This document shows, piece after piece, positions 22,786-31,238 of a stretch of 33,019 nt of DNA; position 1 is the first letter of the stretch; each line of letters begins with the position of its first letter. Source of the DNA: Methyloglobulus sp. (GTDB taxonomy: Bacteria; Pseudomonadota; Gammaproteobacteria; Methylococcales; Methylomonadaceae); the NCBI GenBank assembly GCA_013141505.1, contig JABFQX010000029.1, positions 1 to 33,019 on the forward strand, in the 5' to 3' direction. The notes below the pieces were generated by a model. The model saw nothing but the letters and a program-made list of their open reading frames with translations. It made no database searches and had not been told where the DNA came from. The translations under genes were made by a program, and so were the position numbers.

Positions 22786-24042
22786 CTATTTTCTATAAAT
22801 AGGTGTCGCTGCGATTAGCGCTTCTATCCTTTCCGATATTTTCTGGTAAGCCGGGCTGCTTGTTGAGCCATACCGACTTTTGAACGTGGCTTCGTCCATG
22901 TTTTCAGGTAGCGTTGCCGGGTCAGGCATAAAGTCTTTATAGTCCGTTACGGCGGTCATTCTTTGCTGCAACTGTCGTGCTGAATTGGGTGATGCCGTTG
23001 CCAATTCGCCAAAACGGGTGCCGGCCTTGTCGGCGGTTAGGTCAACAAAGCTAAAACCGCTGCCAATCTGGGAATCCTGTAGTTCTTTTTCTTCCCCTAA
23101 TGCTTGGGCAACCTGGCTGCTTACTGATGCGGTAAGGGCGGCTGCGCCGATAAAGTGTTGAGCAAGATCAATCCGTTTAAATAAAAAAGCCGGGTAATAT
23201 GTCGTCGCCCCTGTGGCAGAAGATTTTTGGGCATTGACATAATTATTGATGGTGTAAATGACATTTCTGTTCTCATCAATGGCAGTCTCAAGCGAGGAAC
23301 GTTGGTAGGCAAGCGCAAATAAGGGCTGGAATAACTCTGCCAGCGACAAACGCCAGTTTGGATCGTGCTGGCGGATGATTTCATCCAGCTTGCTTTGATA
23401 AATTTGATTGCCATTGTTAGTGGATGAGGCATCGCTGTGGGTCAAAATGTCCCGTGCGGTGTTAATAGTGGCGCGACTGGGATGGTAGGTAATGGTGATT
23501 TTATCGTCATCAATACGGACGGCTTTGATAGGTTCAGTCGCCAGAATGAAATATTCATCCAATGTGGTATATTTGACAACCATGTCGATAACGAGGGCGG
23601 CTAACTTTGACGGGAGCAATAGTTTACCGGCTTTAAACTTGGTCAATGTCGGTAGTGGATCATCATTTTCGTTGCCTAATCTGAAAGTAATATTCAAATA
23701 TTTGCCCAACATATTGTCTGGCAAGGTCGCCGTGACAATAAATTTAAGTTTATTTTCCTTCAGATAAATCAACGCCCTGCCTTTGCTGAAACGGTTAAGC
23801 AGATAATTGGCGGCTAAGTTGAGGTCTGCCTGGGACAATTCAATCGTCCCTATTTCATCGGGTTTGGTTTTGGAACCTTCGCGGAGAATATTTTTCGCCC
23901 TGCCGATGTCCGCGTGGCTCATAGACCAATCGAGCTTTATATCTGGTTGCGGTTGATCGCTGATGCCAAAAAAAACCAACAAGGCAATCACACTACTGAT
24001 TGCACCAAAGCAATAGAGAAGGACGCGCAATAAGGCTTTCAT
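22786..24042 (-). CDS. Membrane-anchored protein of unknown function, paired with ppx
   Basis: A 418-residue protein. Residues ~5-26 (LRVLLYCFGAISSVIALLVFFG) form a signal anchor; the rest is probably periplasmic. The region at ~65-150 is beta-rich (IELSQADLNLAANYLLNRF, LKFIVTATLP); the later part is helical (NRNVIYTINNYVNAQ, LAQHFIGAAALTASV, SDARQ-like segments). It contains RFGELATASPNSARQLQQ and ends TPIYRK. I do not recognise the family. It starts 21 bases after ppx ends, so the two are probably cotranscribed. The helical AQHFIGAA...SDIQIGSGFSF layout recalls other uncharacterised proteobacterial proteins, but I assign nothing. Confidence 0.75.
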   Translation of the reverse strand: MKALLRVLLYCFGAISSVIALLVFFGISDQPQPDIKLDWSMSHADIGRAKNILREGSKTKPDEIGTIELSQADLNLAANYLLNRFSKGRALIYLKENKLKFIVTATLPDNMLGKYLNITFRLGNENDDPLPTLTKFKAGKLLLPSKLAALVIDMVVKYTTLDEYFILATEPIKAVRIDDDKITITYHPSRATINTARDILTHSDASSTNNGNQIYQSKLDEIIRQHDPNWRLSLAELFQPLFALAYQRSSLETAIDENRNVIYTINNYVNAQKSSATGATTYYPAFLFKRIDLAQHFIGAAALTASVSSQVAQALGEEKELQDSQIGSGFSFVDLTADKAGTRFGELATASPNSARQLQQRMTAVTDYKDFMPDPATLPENMDEATFKSRYGSTSSPAYQKISERIEALIAATPIYRK

Positions 24043-24063
24043 CTGGGCTTCGACAATACAGGG

Positions 24064-25563
24064 TCAGGAAAATTCGAGCTTGAACCCGGCAGGCTTAAGG
24101 TAATTGGCTTCCTGGATTAAATCGGCATGGGTCAATGGCGCATTTTGCAGCCAATTACCGGGAAAGCTCAGTTCGATTCTGGATTTAGTGATGGCGATCC
24201 TGAATTCGGGCAGGTCATAGGCTTGGCGATTACGGTGCATCACAACAGCCAAACGCAGGATGATAGTCATGTATGGTGCGAGCATATTCCACGGTTCAGG
24301 GAGTTCATTGAATCGGGAGCGTGAAAATTTACGCTTATGGGAACGAATAATCGTTGCCAACAAGATCTGATCTTGGTTGGTGAAGCCCGCCAAATCGCCA
24401 TTCTCAATAATATAGGCGCTGTGTTTGTGATATTGGTTGTGGGCAATATCGTGACCAATTTCGTGCAATTGACCCGCCCAGCTTAAGAATTGCTCAACAT
24501 CTTTTTTATTAGCCAGACAGCAGTCACAGCTTAACTGCTTTAACATAAAGAAGATGGTTTTTTCAACCCGTTCAGTATGTTGCTGATCAGTATGGTAGCG
24601 GTCGGCGAGAATTTTTACAGTGCCGGAACGGATGTCGTGATCATAGATTCGGCCTAACAAATCTTGGATCAATCCCTCACGCAAGGCACCATCAGAAACG
24701 CTCATTTGTTCGATGTCGAGCACTTTAAAGGTGGTGTAGGCAATCACGACACCGCCCACAAATACCGGTAGCCGCTCCGAATCCAAGTCCGCAAGGTTCA
24801 GCTCGCTAATGTGCGAACATTGTTTAATGTGGGCGACCAGATGTTCCAGGCCGCTCATGGTGATGCCATTGTTGCTCCAGCCTTTGGTTTGCAGGACTTT
24901 GTGAATGGAACGTAATGAACCAGATGAGCCGATGGCTTCATCCCAATTTTTGCAATGGAATTTTTTTTGAAAAGGTTCCAATTGCTGCTCGGCAAACAGG
25001 CAGGCTTTGTTAAAAGCATTTTTCGATAACTGGCCGTTACTGAAAAAATGATTGCTCATGGATACGCAGCCCATCGACAGGCTTTCTTTCTTCTTAGGGA
25101 TGTCTTCCTTGCCGATAATGTATTCCGTACTGCCGCCGCCAATATCGACCACCAACCTCAGATCAGCTGTGCTGCCGACGCTATGGGCTACGCCTTGATA
25201 AATCAAGCGCGCTTCTTCTATGCCGGAAATAATATGGATACGATGATGCAAGGCTTTTTCGGCTTTCTCCAAAAACTGATGGGCATTTTTGGCGTTGCGT
25301 AAGGTGCTGGTTCCCACTATGCGAACACTATCGGGCGGAAAATCACGAATGCGTTGACCAAACCGTTCCAGGCAAGCTAAGGCGCGTTTTTGGGTGTCCG
25401 CATCCAAAACATTTTTTTTGTCGAGACCAGCAGCCAATCTGACCATTTCTCTAAGGCGGTCAACCGTTTGCAATTTGCCGTCTATTAAGCTGCATACGAT
25501 CATATGAAAGCTGTTAGAACCCAAGTCTACAGCGGCTACAAAGCGCGGTGGTTTGTTTTGCAT
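24064..25563 (-). CDS. ppx: Exopolyphosphatase (Ppx/GppA family)
   Basis: A 499-residue enzyme that removes terminal phosphates from polyphosphate. It belongs to the ASKHA fold: phosphate loop 1 is AVDLGSNSFHMIVC (residues ~11-24) and loop 2 is VVDIGGGSTEYIIG. The N-terminal half also has GTSTLRNAKNAHQFL. The C-terminal half is the HD-like domain, with HEIGHDIAHNQYHKHSAYIIEN. The length matches E. coli Ppx (about 513) and its GppA paralogue; distinguishing the two from sequence alone is not certain. It is the first gene of a pair with an unknown membrane-anchored protein and is divergent from yadG. Confidence 0.93.
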   Translation of the reverse strand: MQNKPPRFVAAVDLGSNSFHMIVCSLIDGKLQTVDRLREMVRLAAGLDKKNVLDADTQKRALACLERFGQRIRDFPPDSVRIVGTSTLRNAKNAHQFLEKAEKALHHRIHIISGIEEARLIYQGVAHSVGSTADLRLVVDIGGGSTEYIIGKEDIPKKKESLSMGCVSMSNHFFSNGQLSKNAFNKACLFAEQQLEPFQKKFHCKNWDEAIGSSGSLRSIHKVLQTKGWSNNGITMSGLEHLVAHIKQCSHISELNLADLDSERLPVFVGGVVIAYTTFKVLDIEQMSVSDGALREGLIQDLLGRIYDHDIRSGTVKILADRYHTDQQHTERVEKTIFFMLKQLSCDCCLANKKDVEQFLSWAGQLHEIGHDIAHNQYHKHSAYIIENGDLAGFTNQDQILLATIIRSHKRKFSRSRFNELPEPWNMLAPYMTIILRLAVVMHRNRQAYDLPEFRIAITKSRIELSFPGNWLQNAPLTHADLIQEANYLKPAGFKLEFS

Positions 25564-25702
25564 GGAATGTCCGGTTTTCGCTACGAAGCGGGTTTAACTC
25601 TGCTAAAATGTCGCCTATTTTGGCATCCACAAAAATTCAGTTAAGTGGCAACAAGGCCTAATTTAACTGATTTAGGACTTTCCGTTAAGTAATAGTTGCA
25701 GC

Positions 25703-26632
25703 ATGAAAGCATTATCCATCAGTAATCTTAGGAAAACCTATAAAAATGGCCTTGAAGCATTAAAAGGTATCGACCTTGAAGTTGAAGCCGGTGATTTTTT
25801 TGCCCTTCTTGGCCCCAATGGGGCGGGTAAATCGACAGCGATTGGCATTATCAGTTCTTTAGTCACGATAACCAGTGGCTCGGTTAGCGTTTTCGGTCAT
25901 GATCTGGTCAAGGACAGGGAGAAAGCGAAAAGTTGTATCGGTCTTGTTCCCCAGGAAGTCAATTTCAATCAGTTTGATACCGTACAAGGTATCGTCTTGA
26001 ATCAGGCGGGTTACTACGGTACGCCTAGAAAGCTCGCGTTACAGCGAACCGAGCAATGCCTTAAACAAATGGATTTATGGGACAGGCGCAACACCATTTC
26101 CCGGCGCTTATCTGGTGGCATGAAACGCCGGGTGATGATTGCCAGGGCGATGGTGCATGCCCCCAAGCTGCTGATCCTGGACGAGCCGACGGCGGGCGTT
26201 GACATCGAAATTCGTAGATCCATGTGGAAAATGATGCAGGAAGTCAACGAGCAAGGGACGACCATTATCTTGACCACGCATTATTTGGAAGAAGCCGAGA
26301 GCCTATGCCGTAATATAGCTATTATTGACCAAGGCAAAATCGTGGAAAATTCCAATATGGCAAGTTTGTTGGCGCGTTTAAATGTCGATCATTTTGTGCT
26401 GGATCTGGCTGAGCCGCTTATTGTTGTGCCGGTGTTGGACGGTTGTCATATCGAGCGGGTGAGTGACAAAGTACTGAATGTTTCGGTGCCTAAGGAATTT
26501 GGGCTTAATCGCCTGTTTAGCCAGTTGACGGATATGAATATTAAAGTGCTCAGCCTGAAAAACAAAAGCAATCGCCTGGAACAATTGTTTATGGATTTGG
26601 TTGAATCCAAACCGGCCAGAGATAAGCGATGA
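25703..26632 (+). CDS. yadG: ABC transporter ATP-binding protein YadG
   Basis: A 309-residue ATPase of an ABC-2-type exporter. Walker A is GPNGAGKST (about residues 38-46), the signature is LSGGMKRR, Walker B is LLILDEPTAGVD, and the switch His is in TTHYLEEAE. It matches E. coli YadG along its whole length, including the ISSLVTITSGSVSVFG and IRRSMWKMM segments. It overlaps the permease gene yadH by four bases. The cargo of YadGH is unknown. The gene is divergent from ppx, with the shared 139-base gap holding the promoters. Confidence 0.95.
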   Translation: MKALSISNLRKTYKNGLEALKGIDLEVEAGDFFALLGPNGAGKSTAIGIISSLVTITSGSVSVFGHDLVKDREKAKSCIGLVPQEVNFNQFDTVQGIVLNQAGYYGTPRKLALQRTEQCLKQMDLWDRRNTISRRLSGGMKRRVMIARAMVHAPKLLILDEPTAGVDIEIRRSMWKMMQEVNEQGTTIILTTHYLEEAESLCRNIAIIDQGKIVENSNMASLLARLNVDHFVLDLAEPLIVVPVLDGCHIERVSDKVLNVSVPKEFGLNRLFSQLTDMNIKVLSLKNKSNRLEQLFMDLVESKPARDKR

Positions 26633-27393
26633 ACTACAGCATAGCCCTCAAGACCATCGTCAAAAAAGAAATCTACCGCTTCTTGCGGATATGGCCGCAA
26701 ACTTTGTTGCCGCCCGCAATTACCACGGCTTTATATTTTCTGATATTCGGCAAGTTGATCGGCAACCGCATCGGCATGATCAGCGGTGCGACGTACATGG
26801 ATTATATCGTTCCCGGTATTATCCTGATGTCGATCATCAGCCATTCGTACTCCAATGTGGTATCGTCGTTTTACTCCACCAAATTCCAGCGCAATATTGA
26901 GGAATTGCTGGTCGCGCCCGTCCCCAATTGGGTTATCCTGACCGGCTATGTCAGTGGCGGCATATTCAGGGGCTTGTTGGTGGGTATCGTCGTTGCGCTT
27001 ATTTCCATGCTGTTTGCCGATATCGTGGTGCTGCATCCAGGTATCACCATTATCGTTGCTATCTTGACCGCCACTTTATTCTCCCTGGCTGGTTTCATTA
27101 ACGCCGTGCTGGCAGAAAGTTTTGACGATATATCTATTATCCCCAACTTTGTCCTGACCCCGTTAAGCTATCTGGGCGGCGTGTTTTATTCGGTCGATAT
27201 GCTGACCGGGATTTGGCAAACCCTCATCAAGGGCAACCCCATCATGTACATGATTAACGCTTTCAGGTACGGGATGATCGGCGTAACCGACATCGACATC
27301 CAACTGGCGTTTATGATGATTGGCGGGTTTATTGTGGTATTGGCTTTATTTAGCTTATATATGTTGCATAAGGGGACGGGGATTAAGAATTAG
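26629..27393 (+). CDS. yadH: ABC-2 type permease YadH
   Basis: A 254-residue inner-membrane permease with about six helices. EIYRFLRIWPQTLLPPAITTALYFLIFGKLIG is the typical N-terminal part of YadH. The ABC-2 signature region is SYLGGVFYSVDMLTGIWQTL, followed by NPIMYMINAFRYGMIG. It pairs with YadG through an ATGA overlap and closes the operon, with a terminator 60 bases on. Length is normal. The substrate is unknown. Confidence 0.95.
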   Translation: MNYSIALKTIVKKEIYRFLRIWPQTLLPPAITTALYFLIFGKLIGNRIGMISGATYMDYIVPGIILMSIISHSYSNVVSSFYSTKFQRNIEELLVAPVPNWVILTGYVSGGIFRGLLVGIVVALISMLFADIVVLHPGITIIVAILTATLFSLAGFINAVLAESFDDISIIPNFVLTPLSYLGGVFYSVDMLTGIWQTLIKGNPIMYMINAFRYGMIGVTDIDIQLAFMMIGGFIVVLALFSLYMLHKGTGIKN

Positions 27394-27453
27394 GGTGTAG
27401 GGAAAATCAAAGCCAAGGATGCCTGGTGCTCGCTACTCGCTAAATGAAGGTAA

Positions 27454-27482
27454 GCGCATCGTGATTGATGCGCCTCTTTTCT
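27454..27482 (+). terminator. Intrinsic terminator of yadGH
   Basis: GCGCATC and GATGCGC pair exactly around a six-base loop and are followed by CTCTTTTCTT. It lies 60 bases after the yadH stop. Confidence 0.85.
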
Positions 27483-27513
27483 TGGTTGGAGTACATGTTA
27501 CGGATTGTATTTG

Positions 27514-28137
27514 TTAGAAGCACCTGTGCATCGTATTTTGTGATTTCCAGGCAACTTTCTTTTGCCGAATTAGCACCAACAAAAAAAACGGGGGAATAAA
27601 GAGAATTAGACTGCCAGGTAAGGGCGTTGTAGCTATTGGGGTTTGGCTAACAACCAAAGGAGATGTGGCGGCAAATTCCATTGCCTGAGTAGGTGAACCA
27701 CCACCGCCCAGAAAAAAAGCAGCCCACAAAGCGTTTCCTCCCTGAAAAGTGCCGCTGGTGAAATCTATATTCCAATTACCATTGTTTTGGTTCTTGTAGC
27801 CATAGTTAAGCAAGTGAAGATTATTGCCAGCAATATCATATTCAAATTCTTGTAATGAGTTACCGCAATCATTACTGTTACTACAATTCAGGCTGTTCAA
27901 AAATGAATTGCCAGAATAGGTGATGTGGAAATCAGTAACCTCATAATAATCATTGTAATCTTGAATAGTTATCTTCCCATCAAAATCCTGGTTGTCTTCG
28001 CCATCAAAATAACCGTTAATGCGACCATTTTCAGTTAGGTTTTGTGAGAAATAGTAACGTGCAGCAGATACAGGCGTATTGGTTAAAAATAATGCTAAAA
28101 AGCAGGCTATAAGTGATAAATGAGTATTTAATTTCAT
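27514..28137 (-). CDS. Secreted protein with a PEP-CTERM-like sorting tail
   Basis: A 207-residue protein. A Sec signal peptide (MKLNTHLSLIACFLALFLTNTPVSA) is cut near residue 25. The middle is rich in Asn, Asp, Gly and Tyr, with a Cys pair (LNCSNSNDCGN), as in secreted beta-type proteins. Near the end, PLPGSLILF leads into a hydrophobic stretch and then RQKK: the form of VPLPA-type PEP-CTERM signals that exosortases cut. About a dozen residues follow the basic cluster, more than usual. The host should then have an exosortase; none is in the window. Function unknown. Confidence 0.65.
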   Translation of the reverse strand: MKLNTHLSLIACFLALFLTNTPVSAARYYFSQNLTENGRINGYFDGEDNQDFDGKITIQDYNDYYEVTDFHITYSGNSFLNSLNCSNSNDCGNSLQEFEYDIAGNNLHLLNYGYKNQNNGNWNIDFTSGTFQGGNALWAAFFLGGGGSPTQAMEFAATSPLVVSQTPIATTPLPGSLILFIPPFFLLVLIRQKKVAWKSQNTMHRCF

Positions 28138-28604
28138 AGTGATACCTCTGTAAGATTATTATCGAAGAGATGACAGCTTAAAGCGATGCATTAGTACTCG
28201 CTATGAATTATTTCACAAGGATAGTGTGAAATAATACCTTGCAACGCTCTCCATTATTGTCAAAGCTGAAATCAGTGATAACTCAGGGGAATTTTTAAGC
28301 AACCCATAATACTCAATTTCAACAAAGTTGCTAAAATGTCTGATGCTACTTAGGAGCAATTTTTTAATCATGGATTTGGCATTGGAACCTAAAAAAGCTC
28401 CTTGTTGAGATACAAGTTGAGACACAAAATAGTATTCAGTTATCCACTGTCATGATTGTTGCAAATCGTTCTTGAGTGAATTGAAGAGGAACAGAAAAAA
28501 GAAAAGCTGGCTTATAAAGTTTGTTAGCAGTCATTTCAGCTAACCAAACCAATAACCTATGTAGTCAAACAATAACTTATAAAACGACTAAGAGGAAAAA
28601 CAAT
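28138..28604. other. Gene-poor stretch with a perfect hairpin and an uncertain ORF
   Basis: ATTATTTCAC (28207-28216) and GTGAAATAAT (28226-28235) form a perfect hairpin with a nine-base loop. A minus-strand frame at 28213-28425 could give about 70 residues (ending ESVARYYFTLSL) from a GTG without a ribosome-binding site. The frame is open about 8 codons further up, to a stop, with no ATG. It may be a fragment of an old gene. I do not call it as a gene. Confidence 0.35.
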
Positions 28605-29039
28605 ATGGCCTATTTAACTCAACTTCATGACAATCTTGACAAAGCCTCAGACCAACATGAAGCGCTTGCCGCAGTGTTTGAGGAGTTCGCAAATTTTGTT
28701 AAAGATTGCATCCAGACCCCATCAATTGCTGACCATACGATTACCGCAGCATTGCACCTTGACCATGGGCTGTTTACGACAAAATTCGCCGGTCGAATCG
28801 TATCCTTTGTGTTCACGTCATCTCTAGAGAAGAGCGGAAATCTAATCGGTAACGTAACTTGCTATCTGAAAAAAGAATTTCCAGAACCCAAGCAAATTGA
28901 ATTCGGCGGTTTTACTTTCGACGAACAGGGTTATACCAATATCAACGTACCCAACTCAAACGAAACTATCCACATTGCCAATGATCTTGGTACGCTGCTT
29001 ATGGCGTTCCACTTCATTCATGATAGCCTTTCGCAGTAA
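28605..29039 (+). CDS. Protein of unknown function, 144 residues
   Basis: A soluble protein starting MAYLTQLHDNLDKASDQHEAL, with AGAGGAAA at good distance before the ATG. The frame extends 28 codons further up, but that part is low-quality. There is no signal peptide or membrane segment. The first ~40 residues look helical; the rest alternates strands (FAGRIVSFVFTSS, IGNVTCYLKKEFPEP) and ends in helix (IANDLGTLLMAFHFIHDSL). I do not recognise the family. Neighbours give no hint: the PEP-CTERM-like gene diverges from it and soxA converges on it. Confidence 0.65.
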   Translation: MAYLTQLHDNLDKASDQHEALAAVFEEFANFVKDCIQTPSIADHTITAALHLDHGLFTTKFAGRIVSFVFTSSLEKSGNLIGNVTCYLKKEFPEPKQIEFGGFTFDEQGYTNINVPNSNETIHIANDLGTLLMAFHFIHDSLSQ

Positions 29040-29169
29040 GGGAATTATCTTGCTAACCAAAGCTGTAAAAGGGCTAAACGATTAATTTGGGTAACGCATT
29101 GCTAAATTCGTGCTTTGCGTATTCGAATCTTTCGTAGCTTTAATTCCGCCCGATCCATTAGATTTATAA

Positions 29170-30048
29170 TCATTTGCGCGTACTCGGTCCAGTGACCGGT
29201 ACGCCATTGCCCATATAGCTCAAGAAATATTCCAGGTTGCGGAATTCCACACTTTGTTCAGGCAAGGGCTTGGCTTTTATCTGAGTCAAGCATTCGGCAA
29301 AACGACGGTGCAGGCTGCCTATTTCTCCCCATTTAAGACGGTAAGTCGGCCAGTTATTGGTGTGGCCTAATGATGCGCTGAGAATTTCTGAACGTAATTT
29401 TTTCCCGGCATTTTGCACATGGCAGGTGGTACAGGAGAAGTTTAATTGCCCTTTGCGTTGGTAATAAAAGGCTTTGCCTTGTTCGTAAGCGGCTAATGCG
29501 CGTTGGTCGTCTTTGGGGATGGTTACGTTAATCGGTTTGCCGCGTGAGGCGTAAGCCATATAGGCGAGTATATTGATCATATCGCTTTTTTCATAAGCTA
29601 GTGCAGGTTCTTGTTGGCGTGCCCGACAATCGTTGATTGCTTTCGCCAAGGTAATCACTTCACCCTGGCTTTTGCCCCATTTCGGGTAGCCATTGGCGAT
29701 CCCTAAGCCTTTGTTGGCAAAGCAGTCAGCATAATGCCTGCCGTTTGCGAAAGGGGTGTTGAACAGTTTTTTGCCTTGTTCGATGGCAGGTTCGTAAGGC
29801 GGAAATTCTTCAATAGCTGACCAGGATTGACGGGCAATTTTGTCGATGGCGTAAACCCCATTCGCATAGTCGGCCAGTTTTAGTTTTGGAAAAACGTGCT
29901 GATAATATTTTCTGAACGCAGCTTGGTCTTGGTCCGGTGATGCGGCTAAGGGCAGGGCATTGAGCAAGCCTATAATGATGATCGATAATTTTAGCGATTG
30001 TTTAATGTCTATCAGCAATTGTATATGTTCTTTGAGATTGAAAATCAT
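29170..30048 (-). CDS. soxA: Sulfur oxidation c-type cytochrome SoxA (mono-haem type)
   Basis: A 292-residue periplasmic cytochrome subunit. With SoxX it forms the enzyme that attaches thiosulfate to the SoxY swinging arm. A signal region spans residues ~17-37. One haem motif, CTTCH, is at 206-210; the heme-ligating Cys (persulfide in known SoxA) is Cys253 in RRFAECL. Where two-haem SoxA has a first CxxCH, this has DCFANKGLGIANGYP, with Cys109 and Cys141 probably in a disulfide, so it is the one-haem type. It is the last gene of thiDE-soxXYZA, 24 bases after soxZ. The N-terminal start is not backed by a strong ribosome-binding site. Confidence 0.93.
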   Translation of the reverse strand: MIFNLKEHIQLLIDIKQSLKLSIIIIGLLNALPLAASPDQDQAAFRKYYQHVFPKLKLADYANGVYAIDKIARQSWSAIEEFPPYEPAIEQGKKLFNTPFANGRHYADCFANKGLGIANGYPKWGKSQGEVITLAKAINDCRARQQEPALAYEKSDMINILAYMAYASRGKPINVTIPKDDQRALAAYEQGKAFYYQRKGQLNFSCTTCHVQNAGKKLRSEILSASLGHTNNWPTYRLKWGEIGSLHRRFAECLTQIKAKPLPEQSVEFRNLEYFLSYMGNGVPVTGPSTRK

Positions 30049-30072
30049 CAGTGCGAGAACGATAGTTAACGG

Positions 30073-30384
30073 TCAACTAATGGTGTGTTTTTCAAAGTCT
30101 TTATTCCCCAAATTATCCACCCAGTCGATAATAATTTCATCGCCCGGTTTGCCGCCTTTTAGCAAAAAGGCAAAGTAAGGATCTTTGGAAACCCCCGCCC
30201 CCATATTGCAGATGGCGATTGTCTTGCCATTATGTTTGACGGTCAACACTTGAATGTAATGGGCAGGAATGAGTTTGTTGGTGGCTTTATCTTTGTTCCG
30301 ACCATGTTCCATCGGGTGGGAAATCAGGGTGCGGATTTGGGTGTTGCCGTCGATGCGTTTGGTGCGGATTTTGATGCTTGACAT
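30073..30384 (-). CDS. soxZ: Thiosulfate oxidation carrier complex subunit SoxZ
   Basis: A 103-residue periplasmic partner of SoxY. It has the Ig-like fold of the family: IKIRTKRIDGNTQIRTLISHPMEHGRNKD, then IPAHYIQVLTVKHNGK and a GDEIIIDWVDNLG end. It has no signal peptide and is expected to cross the membrane bound to SoxY by the Tat route. The start is fixed at 30384: it lies one base after the soxY stop and follows GGAGG, which is part of the last soxY codons. A longer frame upstream is just the overlap with soxY. Confidence 0.95.
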   Translation of the reverse strand: MSSIKIRTKRIDGNTQIRTLISHPMEHGRNKDKATNKLIPAHYIQVLTVKHNGKTIAICNMGAGVSKDPYFAFLLKGGKPGDEIIIDWVDNLGNKDFEKHTIS

Positions 30385-30385
30385 G

Positions 30386-30844
30386 TTAGCCTCCACAACC
30401 GCCGATAGTGACTTTGACTTTTTTCTTGACGCTATAGCAGACTTTATCTGTCTCGGCGATTGCGAATACAAATGAAGTGCCGGCAAGTTTTAACCGCGCT
30501 GACATAAATAGTTCAAGTTCCTGCATCAACTCGGCTTCGATTGCCAAAGGCACCGGATTTTGTTCGACCACGATGGCGATGCGGCGGATGTCTTTCAGGC
30601 TGCTGCTGACCGTGACCGGAACCAATGCGCCATTTTCGGCAATCTCAGGAATGGTCAGTTCGATCTTGTCGGTTTCGACGATGGGTTTGCCGTTTAGCAG
30701 CTGTTTCATTGTGGCATCGAATGAGCCGGGCGCGAAGTCGGCGGCAAGCCACTCTGCACTTGCGAAAGAGGATTCCAACAAGCCCATTCCGGCAGCACCC
30801 ATAGCGAGGGATGTTGTCAGGAATTTTCTACGATTTACTTTCAT
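30386..30844 (-). CDS. soxY: Thiosulfate oxidation carrier protein SoxY
   Basis: A 152-residue carrier that holds sulfur intermediates on a C-terminal Cys. The Tat-type signal has RRKFLTTSLAMGAAGMGLLES with the twin Arg. The C-terminus is GGCGG (148-152), the swinging arm whose Cys binds thiosulfate-derived sulfur. The Ig-like body includes GSFDATMKQLLNGKP and VPVTVSSSLKDIRRIAIVVEQNP. It lies between soxX and soxZ; the codons for the arm also hold the soxZ ribosome-binding site. Confidence 0.96.
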   Translation of the reverse strand: MKVNRRKFLTTSLAMGAAGMGLLESSFASAEWLAADFAPGSFDATMKQLLNGKPIVETDKIELTIPEIAENGALVPVTVSSSLKDIRRIAIVVEQNPVPLAIEAELMQELELFMSARLKLAGTSFVFAIAETDKVCYSVKKKVKVTIGGCGG

Positions 30845-30872
30845 AGTTACTTTGGTTTCGTTTTTGTCGAGG

Positions 30873-31229
30873 TTATTTTATGCCCCAAAGATAGTCAACG
30901 ACCTGATCAATTTCGATCTCACTGATTATCTTGTTTTTGCCAAACGGCGGCATACTGGTTTCAGGATTGAAGCGGGTGGCATCCCAGATTTGGTCGCGGA
31001 GTTGTTTTTTGTTGTTGAATCGGGAAGGTAAGTTTTTTAGTGCAGGGCCGATATTGCCCGGAGACTCGCCATCTTCGATTTCATGGCATGCAAGGCAATT
31101 GCCTTTGTCGCGGCTAAAAGTGATTTGTTTGCCTGGATTTTCTGCTTGTTTTATTGCTGATGTCGGGGTCTGCATCGGAGCGGAACACGATAATGGCAGT
31201 AAAAAAATTAGGCTTATGATGGTTTTCAT
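30873..31229 (-). CDS. soxX: Sulfur oxidation c-type cytochrome SoxX
   Basis: A 118-residue mono-haem cytochrome, the electron-accepting partner of SoxA. The haem motif is CLACH (45-49), and Met93 in TSMPPFG is the likely sixth ligand. The N-terminal signal is short (ISLIFLLPLSCSA); the Cys at 15 might be lipidated, but the box before it is poor. It starts nine bases after thiE stops, so it is likely expressed from the thi promoter, with a weak site of its own. The size is at the low end for SoxX. Confidence 0.93.
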   Translation of the reverse strand: MKTIISLIFLLPLSCSAPMQTPTSAIKQAENPGKQITFSRDKGNCLACHEIEDGESPGNIGPALKNLPSRFNNKKQLRDQIWDATRFNPETSMPPFGKNKIISEIEIDQVVDYLWGIK

Positions 31230-31238
31230 CCGTATCGC

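Noticed and set aside
28213-28425. 70-residue minus-strand ORF
   Set aside because: It has a GTG start without a ribosome-binding site and ends inside a perfect hairpin. It could be a fragment of an old gene, but this cannot be shown.
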